Shown: in pieces, positions 15,001-27,154 of the stretch
Numbering within the stretch: position 1 is the first letter of the stretch
How the letters are laid out: each line of letters opens with the position of its first letter
DNA from: Parastagonospora avenae f. sp. tritici 18332-5
Taxonomy: Eukaryota; Ascomycota; Dothideomycetes; Pleosporales; Phaeosphaeriaceae
DNA length: 64,000 nucleotides
Reading direction: 5' to 3'
Assembly: GCA_022559985.1 (NCBI GenBank)
Contig: JAFJTR010000012.1
Coordinates: 62,001 to 126,000, forward strand
Program-made: the position numbers and the translations under genes
The notes under the pieces: model-generated
Told to the model about the DNA's origin: nothing
The model's input: only the letters and a program-made list of their open reading frames with translations
Database searches by the model: none

Positions 15001-18000
15001 GTGATCGCGGAGGAGAAGCCAATCCTTAGTCGCAAGCCCAGCAAGAAAGACAAGAAGGCTCGCAAGAGCTCCGTTGCGATGGATTTGGAAGCGGAGCCAA
15101 TAGCTGAGATTCAAGTGCCGACTGAAACTACAGTCGAAGCAGCACAGGCGCTAGAGACTATGCCTATCATCACGGAACAGTCACGACAACTACCCATCAG
15201 TGAAGAACCAGAATTGCCAGCGCTCACTATGGAGCCTATTGACCTAGTCGAACACGCGAAGCAGACCATGCCTACGATTGATAGCCCTGTAGCAGCGCCT
15301 ATGGAAGAGCGAACTCCCACCGCTACTACACAGGAAGAGGTGGTATCTACGCCAGCGAAGGGAAACAAAACCAAGAAAGACCAGAAGAGCAAGAAACAGT
15401 CTGTGTCTCTCGACCCCGTTGAAGCTGCTGAGGTCGTCAAGTCTGGCCCCGTTGAGCAGGCTCGTGACGATGCTAAGCCTTCGATCAAACTTTCCCTGGA
15501 GACAGCTGTTGTACGTGATCTGGACTCTTCGCTCGCTACTTCAAGCGAGGTCACTGGTCTCCCTATATTGGAGCCTTCGGACGCTGTCGAGGCGCCGCCG
15601 ACGCAAGCTCAAGGCAATGCTGAACAAGAATTTGAACAGCAAGCTGTACTAGACGAGCCTGAAGTTGCGGTGCAGCCTCAGGCTGAGGAGAATAGCGAGC
15701 CTACCCCGACAGTGGACATCGAGCCTGTCGAGGCTACAGAAGCACTTAGCCGTAAGGTTTCGAAGAAGACCAAGAAGACCAAGAAGAACAAGGATATGCT
15801 TTCTGAACAAGGGCAGCCTGAGACAACAATTTCTGCTGAACCTACAGTAGAAAGCATTCCTCTGGACCTAGCTTCGACAACAGAACAGCTCGATTTACCT
15901 GCTCCATCGGAGTCGATCAACCGGGAGCTCGACCTCACCTCTACAACAATCGATCTGCCTACCCACGATGTCGCTACTGAGCCTCACAGTCAACTTATTG
16001 AGCTTGAAAACAAGCCTGTACTAACATCCGCCGAGACTATCGACGAAGCTACCACCAGCGCACAGCCTTTAGAAGATCTTAGGTCAATCGTGGATGAGGC
16101 CGAGGTGACTACACCTTCAAAGAAGTCGAAGAAAGACAAGAAGAAGGGGAAGAAGAATAGCTTGAATTCTGGCATCGCGACGCCGATCGAAGTTGTTCCA
16201 GAACCAATGGTTGCGTCAGATGATGTTGCTATCACGGAACCTACAGAATCTACTGTTCTTGATGAGCAGCCGCGGGACGCTAAGCCCTTCGAACCAGAGG
16301 CGACTGTGAGTGAAGCACCTTCCGATAGACAACCACTTCAAGAAGTCACTTCTACGCCAGAAGTTGCAACTACCCAGGATACAACTCTTCCAGTTGAGGA
16401 AGTCGTGAAAGACCCAGGACACCAAGCAGTTGAAGCTGACGAGCCATCTTTGTCACGCTCTGCCTCAAAGAAGAGCAAGAAGAAGGCCAAGAAGTCACAG
16501 AACCCGTCGGATGTGCCTGATAGCGAGACTGCAAGGGCCGAGAACGAACTGCTGGCCGTCACCGCACAAGAGCCTCTGAAAGAAGAAATCGAAGTTCTGC
16601 CAATAATCACTGAAGCAAAACGCGAAGCCGAACAGTCTCCACCACCACCGCCTTTTGATACGACGCAAGCAGTCCCAGAGCCAACGAAAGAGGCTGTCGA
16701 GCCGCCGTTAGACCAAGTGGCTCAAGTCCAGGAGCAACCAGAAGGGAAGAAAGAACTTTCGCAACCACCAACGATCTTATCGCCGGACCTGAAGGCTGTA
16801 CAAGATGATGTCGCAGACTTCAAGCTCCGCTCGGAAGCACTCGACAAAGCTCTCGCGACACAAGAACAACTCAACGAGCCCACTTCATCCGACCCGACCT
16901 CGTTCTTCGATGTTGTCGGCAGGCTCAGCAAGAAAGACAAGAAGAAGGGAAAGAAAGCCAAGAGTGCTGCACTCGACACTGAACCGACGACTCCTGCAGC
17001 TGAACCCGAAGCTGTGGTTGAGACGAAGGAGATTGCCGAAGAGCCATTGGCAGTTGAAATCCCATCGCGCAAGCTGAGCAAGAAGGATAAGAAGAAGGCC
17101 AAGCAGATTGTACCTGAGGTCGACAATGTGGCTAAGACGGTCCCTGAAGAGATTGCTCCTGTCATTGAAACTCAAGAATTAACGGTCGAGCCGCCTCGCG
17201 AAGAAACAAGGGACATGACCGAATTCACGACTCCTCAGCCGGCTATTCAGCCAGAAGCACCGGTCGTGGCAGTCGAAGAAATGCTTCCAACGCCATTGGA
17301 AGAGCCTGTTCGTCCTGGCCAAGACGTTACTCCTATGGCGACCGAAACGATTGTGCCACTCACCCCGCCAGAAACACGACACACTGACTCAGCTGTTCCT
17401 GTCGTCAAATCACCTGAAGTTCAGACCGACGTTCCAGAGGCCGAGCCCACCGTTGAAGAAGAGCGACCATCCGTCTCCCGAAAGCTTAGCAAGAAAGACA
17501 AGAAGAAGGGTAAGAAGAGCGCATCAGTCGAAGAGCCCACCAAGACCGAACAAATCCTAGAAGTCGCGTCTGAAAATATGCTCCGTACGGAGGAGCTACC
17601 GACCAAGCCACAGCAATCTGATGTGATAGACAAAGAGATCTCCATAGCCGATTTCAGGGCAACTGAGAAGGGGGCAGCCGATACTTTGCACATGCCCGTC
17701 GAAGATCCACTGGTTCCGCAGCTACCAGCTGTAGAGCCTGTTGCCAACCCAGAACCTACGCCAGCATCGGTTCCTCGAATTGCTGCTGAAGACGACTCGG
17801 CTTTGCCTTCCAAGAAGAGCAAGAAAGAGAAGCGCAAGTCTCAGCCTACAGCCGAATCACATGTCCTAAGTGATGCCGATCTCACACCCATCTCACGAGC
17901 TCCAGTTGAAGAACACCCGAGTCAAGCAGTCGCTAAGGTGGCCGAGCCTGAGATCGAGCCTGCTCTGAAGCCATCGAAGAAGGAGAAGCGCAAGTCCAAG

Positions 18001-21000
18001 AAGACGGCTCCAGCCTTCGAAGCAGAGTCCACTGCGCCTCTTGACACCGAACGCAAACCTGAGCATGCGAAAGAGGCAGTCTCTAAACGCACTGGAACAG
18101 TCACCGCTCCAGCGAGCGTGGTCGATGATCAATCATCGAATGTTGCACTGAACCGAGACACTGAACAATCAGCAGCCACCACGAGCCTCGATACCGCTGA
18201 GGCACCGACATTGGTCAAAAAGCCATCAAGAGCACAAAAGTTGGCTGCATTGTTCGAGCAAGGTGCATCACAAGAAGGGTCTTCAGGTCAACGAGAGCTA
18301 CGAAAGGGGACCACCGGAAGTGTCAAGGACCTTGCCAAGCAGTACGAAACGCAGTCCAGGTCGGTAACTCCCATACAACTGCCGGCTTCAGAGAAGCGAA
18401 CCATCTCGCGAGTCACTTCAGAAGCTCACCTCGGTTCTCGATCACCCAAAAAAGACATAGACTTTGCGGGAACCGTCGCGGCCGGCCTCAAGATTTCCGG
18501 CTTTGATGACACATACGTCATCAACGACTCTACCTTCCATCAATCGACATCACCTCACGGCATTCGCGACATAACGACTGATGATGATGTCGCTGCCGCA
18601 CTCAACAGCGCCAGTGCATCGAAATTTGCTTCTCAAGGATGGACTACGCCTACTTCGTCACCCAAGTTACGTCCCACCAAGGAGTCTGAGTCCAGCAATC
18701 TCCCGCCCATCGAAGTCGCCATTGCAGCTACAGATAACATTTCTTTCGATCCTTTGGACGTGCTGAACGATCCCACATTTTCGAAGTCAAACATATCTCC
18801 ACGCGCTCTCGAGGAAGCCGATCCCGACGAGCTAGGCTCGAAGCTCAAGATGAACAAGAAGTCGAGTGGAAAGAAGAAGCGCACGTCTCTTCCTGATTCG
18901 CCTGCAGATGCTGTGCCCACTCCACTTCCAAACGAGCCTACTGGAGGAGTAAGCAGGAGCGTCGAGCCACAATCACTCGACACGCAATCGAAAGAGTTAC
19001 CTACGGAGCATGATAGCGCCTGGTCTTCTGAACCAAAGAAGGACAAGAAAGCAAAGAAAGACAAGAAACGAGCGTCACGAACGCAGGACAGTGTTGAGTA
19101 TGCAGCTGACGAGACTCCGGCGGTTGAAGTTCTCACAAAAGAGCCTCCTGCTGTGGAGACTCTAACAGTTGACTCCACTGCCCGCGAAAGTAAGCTCGTA
19201 GAGTCTTTGTCACAAGCGCCTATCAATGTTGCACCAATCAATCAAGGTGTGCGAGAAGACCAGGCATCAAAGCCAGCAACGGGCAAGGAGCTCGATGAGT
19301 ATCCGTTCCCTCAAGTGTCGGTACCGGAAGATGCAGTGAGTCGCGATATGGAGAAGTCGTCAATGATAGGACGGAAAGAGCGGAAAGAGATTGAAGAGTC
19401 GGGTGTATCATCAAAGAAGAAAGACAAGAAGAGCAGGAAAGGGAAAGAGAAGAGTGAGCCAAGGAGTGAGATTGAGGAAGAAGTACGCCCCGACGTTTCG
19501 TTTGACAGAACACAAGACATTGCTACCGAGACACACAAGCGGCGATCACATCCAGTGACGTTTGAGGAGGACCAGCCTTACGAAAAGCGCACGCATCTTC
19601 GAGAAGCCACTCCCGAACTAAGGCAGGCAACGTCGACCACGACGAGAGACACCGTTAGCAATGAAAGGCCCTCACGACGAAAGATGAGTGCCCTGGACGT
19701 AGAATCGAAAAGCCGGGGTCTCAGTCCATCTGCTGAGCCTAGTTGGTCATTTGCTGGGGTACGCGACAGTGCTGTAGAGGTAGATGAGCTACCAGTTGAA
19801 GCAAGAGCTGCGCCATTGCAGGAAAGCACTCGCGACAGTGGCTACCATGACGCTGGTCACAGCCCAGTCGTGCCACAGGCACCAGTTCAACAAGAAACGT
19901 CATCATCTCGAGAAAAGAAGCGTAGATCTAAGGAGCCAAAGACGCCCCGCGAGAGAGCGATCCGGAATTCGCAGGACGTGGAGAACGGTCCTACGCTGCC
20001 AGAGTATCCAGCATCTGCTGGAGCCACAACACCATCTCCACAAGAATACGCAACGAAGGAGCGCACTTCGTACCTGTTTGACTCGTCACCGTCAACACGA
20101 GCATATGGCACTTCACCTGCTGTTGAAACTGTGACGCCTGCTCATGAGAGCCGCAGATCAGCACCTCCATCGACCAAAGAGACGGGCGAAGCGACAAGAT
20201 CGAGCAAGAAATCACACGCAGGTTCTCGCGACGAGCAAGCGTCACCTACCAAGGAGATCAAGCACAAGGAGCCATATCAGTCAATCTTCGGTGATCCCAA
20301 AGAAAAGAACACTGGACAGTCTTCGACGCTTGTCACGCCACTGTCAAAGCATGGCCGCACACCCAGTAACAATCAGCTCCATACTATCACAGAGACAAGT
20401 CCCCCTGATGACTCTCCCTTGCACAAGAAGGGACGAGCTATCAACGATGTCGGAGCGCCAGACCGAGGGACGAAGTCAGCTCGTCGGACTGAAAGCCCAA
20501 AGCCCTTTTCAGAACGATTGAAATCACCGCCTCCGGTTACTCCAACGCCACTGAGCCGAAGGGGTGCGCCAGCAGCGTCCGACACCACTGGAAGGGCCTC
20601 AACATCGATAGAATCGCCATGGAGTCAAGTACACGACAATGTAGACCGAACGATGACGCTCAGCCCTGCACGTAGGATGCCACGCTCATCTCCAAGCTAT
20701 GATCCAATCAAGCAGCAAATGGCTGAACAACGCTCAGCAAGCGCACTCAGCCAGCGATCCATGAGCAACATCTCAAAGCTCAGATCTCCAGACCAGGAGC
20801 AGCGGCCTCTCAGTTCAGCAAGTAACCGCTCTACGCAATCCTTGCGAAGGGTTGACAGGAGCGCATCAGGTGACCTGAGGGCTGTATCCCGTCTTGGCGA
20901 GGCCAGTGCGCAAGACGCTAACGAGACGGACCCCAACCTCTCAGGTCTGGCACTCGCGACGGGCGCCGCCGCAGCCATCGCGGGCATCGCAGGCGCATCT

Positions 21001-22802
21001 AAATACGATCCAGTCAGAGGTACAGGAAAGGGTCGTCGGGCCAGTATGGCCGCCGAAACTTTTGTAAGTGTCCGAACGTAGATTAGACGGTTGTCGCACA
21101 TGACGCTAACAGAGTTCAGGAGGCATGGGGCGAAGTTCCGCGCTCGCCAATGTCACCGTCGCGGCCAACGCGACCACCGAGCGTGCGCAAGCGACAAAGT
21201 ATGCAATTGATCGACTTACAAACACAACTTGATGAACTTGCTGCACAAAACTCGTCGCTCGAAAATGCCAAAGCACGAGCTGAAGAGACTCTTCAAGCTA
21301 CCTTCCATCAACGCCAAATCGACGAGCAGCTTGTCGCAGAGGCCGCTGAAGCACGTGATCGAGAGATTCATCAAAGAGACATCGACATTGCACAGCTCAA
21401 GGATACTCTTCAGAGGCTCCAAGAGGAGATTGCAAGGCTGACAGAGCTGAACGACACCTTGACAGAGGCCAATCGCAATCTCGCCAATGATACTAATGAG
21501 CGATATGCACAACTCCAATCCGAAGGTCAATTGGTCCATCAGCAATGGCAGACCACCCAACGCGAGCTCGAACAGCTCCGCACTCAACATCAACAGTTAA
21601 CCAGAGGAGTTGAGGATGCTGTACGCGATGAGATTGGCATCGCACTTGACGAGCGCAATGCTGAGATCGACCGTCTGAACAACGAGCTCACAGAAGCAAA
21701 AGAGCAAATCAAGACACTCCAGAAGCAGATTCTTTCTGCAAAGAAGCCCAGCGAGAGCTTCCTGACGATCCGAGATGAGGACTACTTCGACAGCGCATGC
21801 CAACAACTCTGTCAGCATGTCCAGCAATGGGTGTTGCGGTTCTCCAAATTCTCGGATACGCGCCCCTGCAAACTCTCGTCAGAGATTTCCGCCGACACAA
21901 GGCTCGACACGGCAACTAGACAAAAGATCGATACACGCCTTGACAATGCCATCCTCGATGGATCAGACGTCGACAGCCTTTTGGCTGATCGCGTCAAGCG
22001 GCGAGATGTGTTTATGTCTGTCGTGATGACTATGATTTGGGAGTATGTTTTCACCAGATACTTGTTTGGTATGGACCGAGAACAGCGACAGAAGCTCAAG
22101 TCGCTGGAGAAGACTTTATCGGAAGTTGGTGAGTACATTGAATGCCCCAAATGTAAACCTCAACTAATGTGCTTCTCAGGACCGCCACGCGCTGTAGCCC
22201 AATGGCGAGCCATCACACTCACACTTCTTTCGAAGAGAGAAGCTTTCATGCAACAGCGTGCCCAAGATACAGAAGCTGTTGTGCACGAGATATACAGCAC
22301 GCTCTCCACCCTGTTGTCGCCACCCTCTCATCTACAGCGACAAATTCAGGAATCACTACGCAATGTGATGCGCCTAGCAGTCGAGCTATCAATCGAGATG
22401 CGCACTCAACGCGCAGAATATATCATGCTCCCACCACTTCAACCGGAGTACGACACCAACGGCGACCTGGTCGCCAAAGTAACCTTCAATGCTTCCCTCA
22501 TGAATGAGCGGTCCGGGCGCGAGACCTCCAACGACGAATTAGAAGGACGTGGGGCAATTGTCAAGATTGTACTCTTTCCGCTCGTTGTCAAGAAGGGCGA
22601 CGATTTCGGAGAAGGCGAGGACGAGATTGTGGTCTGTCCTGCGCAAGTCTTGGTTCAAAGACCAAGAGACAAGAAGGTGGTCAGGATGCTCAGTGGAGCA
22701 ATGAGCATCGACCGCCCAGATTCAAGAGCAAGTCGCATGACCAGCGTGGTGCCGGAGAGCTCGATCATGGACTATGAGACTGGAAGTGGTAATGTCATTT
22801 AG
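2..22802 (+). CDS. LAH: Leashin-like Woronin-body tethering protein (involucrin-repeat type), 5' end outside window
   Basis: Partial gene; the frame is open from base 2. Exons by eye: 2-976, 1054-21063, 21120-22128, 22180-22802, giving 7,538 residues in the window. Order: an Arg/Ser/Asp-rich start with a GLFGLFSKSKE motif (about 600-640); a very long acidic Pro/Glu/Val-rich region with about 45 lysine clusters of the type SKKDKKKAKKSKR; a less repetitive block (about 18460-18790) with DFAGTVAAGLKISGFDD; then a coiled coil (about 21195-21740) and a globular C-terminal part ending GNVI. Known of the family: leashin (LAH) of Neurospora and Aspergillus tethers Woronin bodies to the cortex and septal pore, has conserved ends and a long non-conserved middle; Aspergillus copies were first named involucrin-repeat proteins. 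The identification rests on architecture and remembered C-terminal features, not on a search. Confidence 0.75.
659..898 (+). repeat. Tandem 120-bp coding duplication (2 x 40 residues)
   Basis: Two adjacent 120-bp units, 659-778 and 779-898, each encode the same 40 residues starting SSKPREDEEEEGKRRRRKHR. The proteins are identical, while I count 15 base differences, all synonymous. The unit combines an acidic run, a basic run and a DDDD stretch. Confidence 0.9.
2770..19450 (+). repeat. Array of about 45 lysine-rich repeat motifs inside the giant exon
   Basis: The giant exon carries a recurring motif of the form S-K-K-D-K-K-K-A-K-K-S-K-R-x-S, seen for example near 2776, 4018, 4402, 5100, 5545, 6196, 7342, 8392, 9019, 10603, 11896, 13036, 14464, 16114, 17485 and 19033. 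Spacing is usually 300-400 bp (about 100-130 residues). Between motifs lie acidic spacers with phrases such as VEEP, PTEEP and S.PSTP. The result is a polyampholyte of alternating strongly basic knots and acidic linkers. This resembles the non-conserved middle region known in leashins. Confidence 0.9.
3505..3930 (+). repeat. Three copies of a GKPHF(T/A)FPQPS motif
   Basis: Three motifs at 3505-3537, 3703-3735 and 3898-3930 each encode G-K-P-H-F-(T/A)-F-P-Q-P-S, preceded by an aromatic/hydrophobic pair and D-G-G or D-N. The spacing is 198 and 195 bp. They are far less charged than the surrounding sequence and so stand out as possible short binding motifs. Confidence 0.85.
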
Positions 22803-23368
22803 GGTGCTTGCATTGCATTTGGTTGTTTTCACTGTTCGTATTACTAGGCGGGCATTTGCACCGGCGTCTTTTACGAGATACCTCACGACACGATTTCCTA
22901 TGTTATGGGTCTGATTTGGCGTTTTGAAGTTTGGCTTGGAGTTGGAAACATAGCACAAGGCTTGAGCTTTTTTTTCTCTTTAGTTGTATATCTACGTCTT
23001 CACGACGATCATAACCATAATCATTATTGGTTCTTGTCATAAAATCTGCACCCTTAACGAATTTGAGTCATGACTAAGGAGAGTTCGATAAGCGATGATC
23101 TCAATGACCGAGCACGTTGCCATGTGCTTCTTGGCTAACGCGTGCAAGCTCCCGCCTGGCGCGACCTCGGCTAGCGCGTGCTGCAGCCCCGCATTTTTCG
23201 GAAGCAGCCTCGAGGTGCCAAGTGCCAGGGTGAAGGCACACTGCTCATAAAGAGCGACGCTTGAGATGTGAGGCTAGTCATAGCCTGCTGGGAGCCTTGT
23301 AGCTTGTCCAAACCTTCCTTGAATACAAGACTCTGGTTCCTAATTCTAAGTGTCTTTTGATCGCCAAC
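22803..23368. other. Intergenic: end of leashin gene to SDR promoter
   Basis: No convincing coding sequence. A T-rich run follows the leashin stop at about 22970-22985, which would fit a 3' processing region. The part next to 23369 should hold the SDR promoter; I see no clear TATA box. Confidence 0.5.
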
Positions 23369-24625
23369 ATGCCTATTCGAAGCGAATGGAGCCTGTCGCG
23401 TGAAGGTAAGCACAACATCCCGGGAAAGACACAGCTTTATATACATGCTGACTTTATGAACAGGCATCACTGGCGACACGATTGGTCGCCTACTCAAGTT
23501 GACAGTACTTAACCCAGCCTTGACGCTCCCCATCCTCTTACTCGGTCGCTACACTACGCGTGGAAACATACTCGCAGCCGAGCACGGTACCGCGTTCAAG
23601 CATCTACGGACCATCCTCGGTCTCGGTCTATTGAACAGCCTCAGCGGGTGGCTCGACAGTGCGGTGACTAACAACTGGAGCAACGACACATACGACTGGA
23701 ATAAGGAAATTGTGGTTGTGACAGGTGGCAGTGATGGCATCGGCAAGGTTGTGGTGCATTTGCTTGCGGAGAGGGGCATCAAGGTTGCTGTGCTAGATGT
23801 ACAGGAGCTCACATACGAGGGTAAGAACTACCTTGATACGAAGCATAAGGATAAGATCACTAACAAACCTCAGCACCACCCTCTGTTCGCTTCTTCCACT
23901 GCGATCTCTCCTCTCCCGACTCCATCGCCTCCGCCTGCTCGCAGATCCGCTCCACGCTCGGCAACCCGACCGTCCTAATCAACAACGCCGGTGTCGCACG
24001 CGGCAAGACAATTCTCGAGAGCACGGAGAAGGACATCAACCTCACATTCAAGGTCAATGCCTTTGCACACTACTACCTCGCCCAACAATTTCTGCCCGAC
24101 ATGGTGAGCAAGAACCACGGCCTTATCTGCACAGTCGCCAGTCTAGCTGGATTCGTCACCGCCCCGTCTATGGTCGACTACGCCGCTTCCAAAGCGTCCG
24201 CCATAGCCTTCCACGAAGGCCTCGCAAGCGAGCTGGTAACACACTACAAGGCGCCAAAGGTCCGCACAGTCTTGATGTGCCAGGGCTACACGCGCACCGC
24301 GCTCTTCGAAGGCTTCGACAGCAAGTTCTTGTACCCCGAGACAGTGGCGGAGGAGATTGTGAAGGCTGTTCTGGGCGGGAAATCAAAGCACATGACGCTG
24401 CCGGAGACGGCTTGGTTGATTGCGCCTAGGCTGAGGAGCTTGCCATTGTGGATGCAGTATGGGATGCGGAAGCGCTTGGATAACATGATGAAGAACTGGA
24501 AGGGACGGCAGGTTGTGCAGCCTTCGATGGCTGAGGAGAAGAAGGAGGGTGAAGGGTTGCTTGGTGGAAGTGGAAGTGAGGAAGATAGGGTTGAGGATAG
24601 CACTGTGCTTGTAGGTGAGCACTAG
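23369..24625 (+). CDS. Membrane-anchored short-chain dehydrogenase/reductase
   Basis: Three exons, 23369-23405, 23464-23820 and 23874-24625, give 381 residues. Introns of 58 and 53 bp have GTAAG donors and CAG acceptors. An N-terminal hydrophobic stretch (LTVLNPALTLPILLLG) should anchor it to a membrane, probably the ER or lipid droplets. The classical SDR signature is complete: cofactor motif TGGSDGIG at 99-106, NNAG at 168-171, catalytic Ser about 221, Tyr 234 and Lys 238 in YAASK. The Asp ending the second strand (AVLDVQ) suggests NAD rather than NADP. Length and anchor resemble the RDH10/17-beta-HSD11-like (SDR16C) group, so a lipid, sterol or retinoid-like alcohol is a likely substrate, but this is inference. 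Confidence 0.9.
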
Positions 24626-25464
24626 ATGTTTTCCTTTACAATGTCGGTCGAATTCTATGAAAATTCAGAAGTCCATCACATACGTCTGCAGGGCATTGAA
24701 AACGAGGTTCCGAGGTGGTCAGGTTTCTTGTGTGTTGTGTGGGAGAGCTAGAGGTGCCAAAGCAGTTGCACTCAAATTGCAACAACATAAGCCTGACAGC
24801 TGACCATTTCTTTCACATACGACCATAGGACAATGAGAACAACGCATCCCGTTCGCTCTGCGAAATTTAAACATTGTACCGGTCGAGCAGTAGTTAAGTG
24901 GGTGACCATTAGCGAATTCCGACTGTTGTATGTTTTTGACATGTTTTTGCTCCTTTCTGTGACAGTCGACTGGATGAACTTCATTTTGGTTGTCGCGTCA
25001 TCTATTGCGTATTTGATATGTCTCACAAGATAACACGCTCGTGTTATGCTTGCGTGGTTTTGTGAAGCAATCCAGCCATATTCGGAGACATTGTTAGAAG
25101 CAACAGACAAATACAATCTAACAGCGAAGCAAACTTAAGAATAGCGATCATCAAAGACTAGCCAGTGACTACAATTGTCTCGATGGTTCCCCTTCGGCCT
25201 TTTCCCTTTTGCTGTCTCCTCGCGTACGTCAAATTGTCACTCCCATCATTCCGGCCCAGCGCATTCTCTTTCAACACGACGTGGCACAATGTTATTCAAT
25301 ACAACACAATACTAAAGCTCTTCTACATCGCGCTAAGTACTTTCAAACTCCACAAGAACTCAGCTTACCACAACACCAAAAATCCCATTACAAAAACGCA
25401 CAACAACATCCCATACGACCACGACCCTTCCTATCAAAGCCGCGGCCCTTCGCCGCCCCGAAAA
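24626..25464. other. Intergenic, 839 bp
   Basis: AT-richer than its flanks, with only short ORFs on both strands that lack domain or codon support. I see no RNA gene or transposon signature. Confidence 0.5.
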
Positions 25465-25724
25465 ATGCAAGAGTATCCTCGTCCGCGCTACTACCCCCAT
25501 GAATACAGTTCAGTAAGCCCCATGCCCGGTCATCGAGGATCCGGGTACCCGGACTACGGCAGGATGTCGGGTGGACAGAATTCTTGGGAGTAGAAATGGT
25601 GGATTTTGGAACGGGGGCGGACCGGGGGAGTGGGAGCATTGGATATAGAAGCGGAGGAGTGTTGAGGAGAGGGGTATGGAGGAGGGTTTCGAAGAAGGAA
25701 TCTGAATTTGTGGGGGAGACATGA
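25465..25724 (+). CDS. Possible small hypothetical protein (69 residues)
   Basis: Tentative two-exon model: 25465-25512 and 25563-25724, joined over a 50-bp intron with donor GTAAGC and acceptor GGCAG, phase 0. It would start MQEYPRPRYYPHEYSS and continue as a Gly/Arg-rich chain ending SEFVGET. No domain is recognised. Without the splice, the first exon reads on to a stop at about 25593. Support is only the splice sites and the open frame, so this may be non-coding. Confidence 0.3.
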
Positions 25725-27154
25725 TTGGAACGTATTGCTGGGTTTACTTTGAACTGTAAATGATGCTTTGCTATATTCAAAGAAACTGTATGCATATTCA
25801 TGCTACTGGTGAGCCTCTTGCACGCTGTACATGTTTGCTTACTGCAACATGTCTCAATTAGAGCAATGTTAGCTTTTTTGTATATGCATTTCTCTTGCTC
25901 AGCGACTCAGTCTGTTTTCCTAGGTCTCACACTGCAACGCCCTTATGTCTCCTTGCTTTTTCTCGTAACAGGACCTCATTCAGATGATATCACTCGGAAC
26001 CGGCACCAAAGTCCATCCACACATCACTTCGCTGACATACATCTGAGATGTCTCTCAACGCAACGATCTCACCAACCCTAGAACCGCATGCGCCTGGTAC
26101 CGAGCCTACACCAAGTGCAGATTCTACACTTGATCGGACGCTGAACCACAGGTACGATGAAGAGGGACTGCTCCCCGTGTGTTTCTTCACTACAGACGAC
26201 TGCTACCATGACCCAACCGTACTAGAAGCTGCATCGGATGCGTCACTTATTATAGCCATCCGGACAATCTATTAGCGTATTAACTAGTTGTAGGCGATAA
26301 TGATACAAATGCACTAGTAGTACCCCATACTAGTCTCAGACAAAGATGATGCCAAGCTTATCAAAACTATAAAGTCTTAACTGTTTCACCTAAACAGCGT
26401 TCTTGACTTATCGGATAAAGACATTTTGCAGAATATGCTAGTCACGGAAATTGTCACACATGACAACATTGTGGAAGACGTAGAGGAATGAAAGAGAAGG
26501 ATTGACAAAAGCTTAGGAAAGAGGAGTCGCTTTCCGTCTTGGTCACGATAAGAAACTGAGAGCGGCGTACTTTATCGAGAACCGAAGAGACTTAGTTGGG
26601 AAAGGGAGGAAATTGAGCGTTGAAAGTCTTGTTCCAACTTCACAGCTAAGGTGCCCTCACAAATCCTCATAAATAGAGCACGTGAGATCCACAATACATT
26701 TGGTCAAGTTACGTTTAAATTTGTTGCATTAGCCGCCTTCTTCGTTCAGTGCGCGGTAGTCGTATGAAGGGCTCTAGGAGGTCCATTTTCCACAGGGCCA
26801 CAGCATGGCTACCAATGCTGGTCAGCTGATTAGGCTACCCTGATAGGGCCTACCTTTACATGTTGATACAGTTCCTAGCTCTTTCAATTCGCTGCATTCT
26901 TCTCAACCCTTGATGATGTCTCTCTCATTGTCGTGATTGACGACAAGTAGTAGCCTCTCATCTCTCCGCGGAGGCGAGGTCTAGGATTCAACCCCGGTCT
27001 GAGTGGCTTTGATCCGACAACACCATTGGACGAGGGCTTATGCAGTGGATATCTTGTGTTCGTGTCACATCTGCTGACTGAGCGTCACGATGGCTTTGCG
27101 CAATTCTTTGTTTAATCTCCATATTCCTCATCGGCATTCGGACATAACCCGGTT
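25725..27154. other. Gene-poor stretch, 1.4 kb
   Basis: No supported gene. A 75-codon ORF at 26048-26275 starts MSLNATISPTLEPHAPG but has no recognisable domain. The segment 26270-26600 is AT-rich and broken by stops in all frames, and could be old decayed repeat DNA; I find no terminal repeats or transposase motif to prove that. The 3' end must contain the promoter of the HET gene. Confidence 0.4.

Noticed and set aside
25388..25801. 137-codon minus-strand ORF
   Set aside because: Lies opposite the tentative small plus-strand gene, is Pro/Ser-rich from G-rich complementary DNA, and has no domain.
26270..26600. Possible decayed transposon
   Set aside because: AT-rich and full of stops, but no terminal repeats, target-site duplication or transposase motif could be found by eye.
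26971..27060. tRNA-like stretch on the minus strand (GGGGTTGAATCC with a TCCAATGGT-like D-arm)
   Set aside because: The T-loop lacks the TTC and the acceptor and anticodon stems do not pair. At most it is a chance match or a decayed tRNA-derived repeat.
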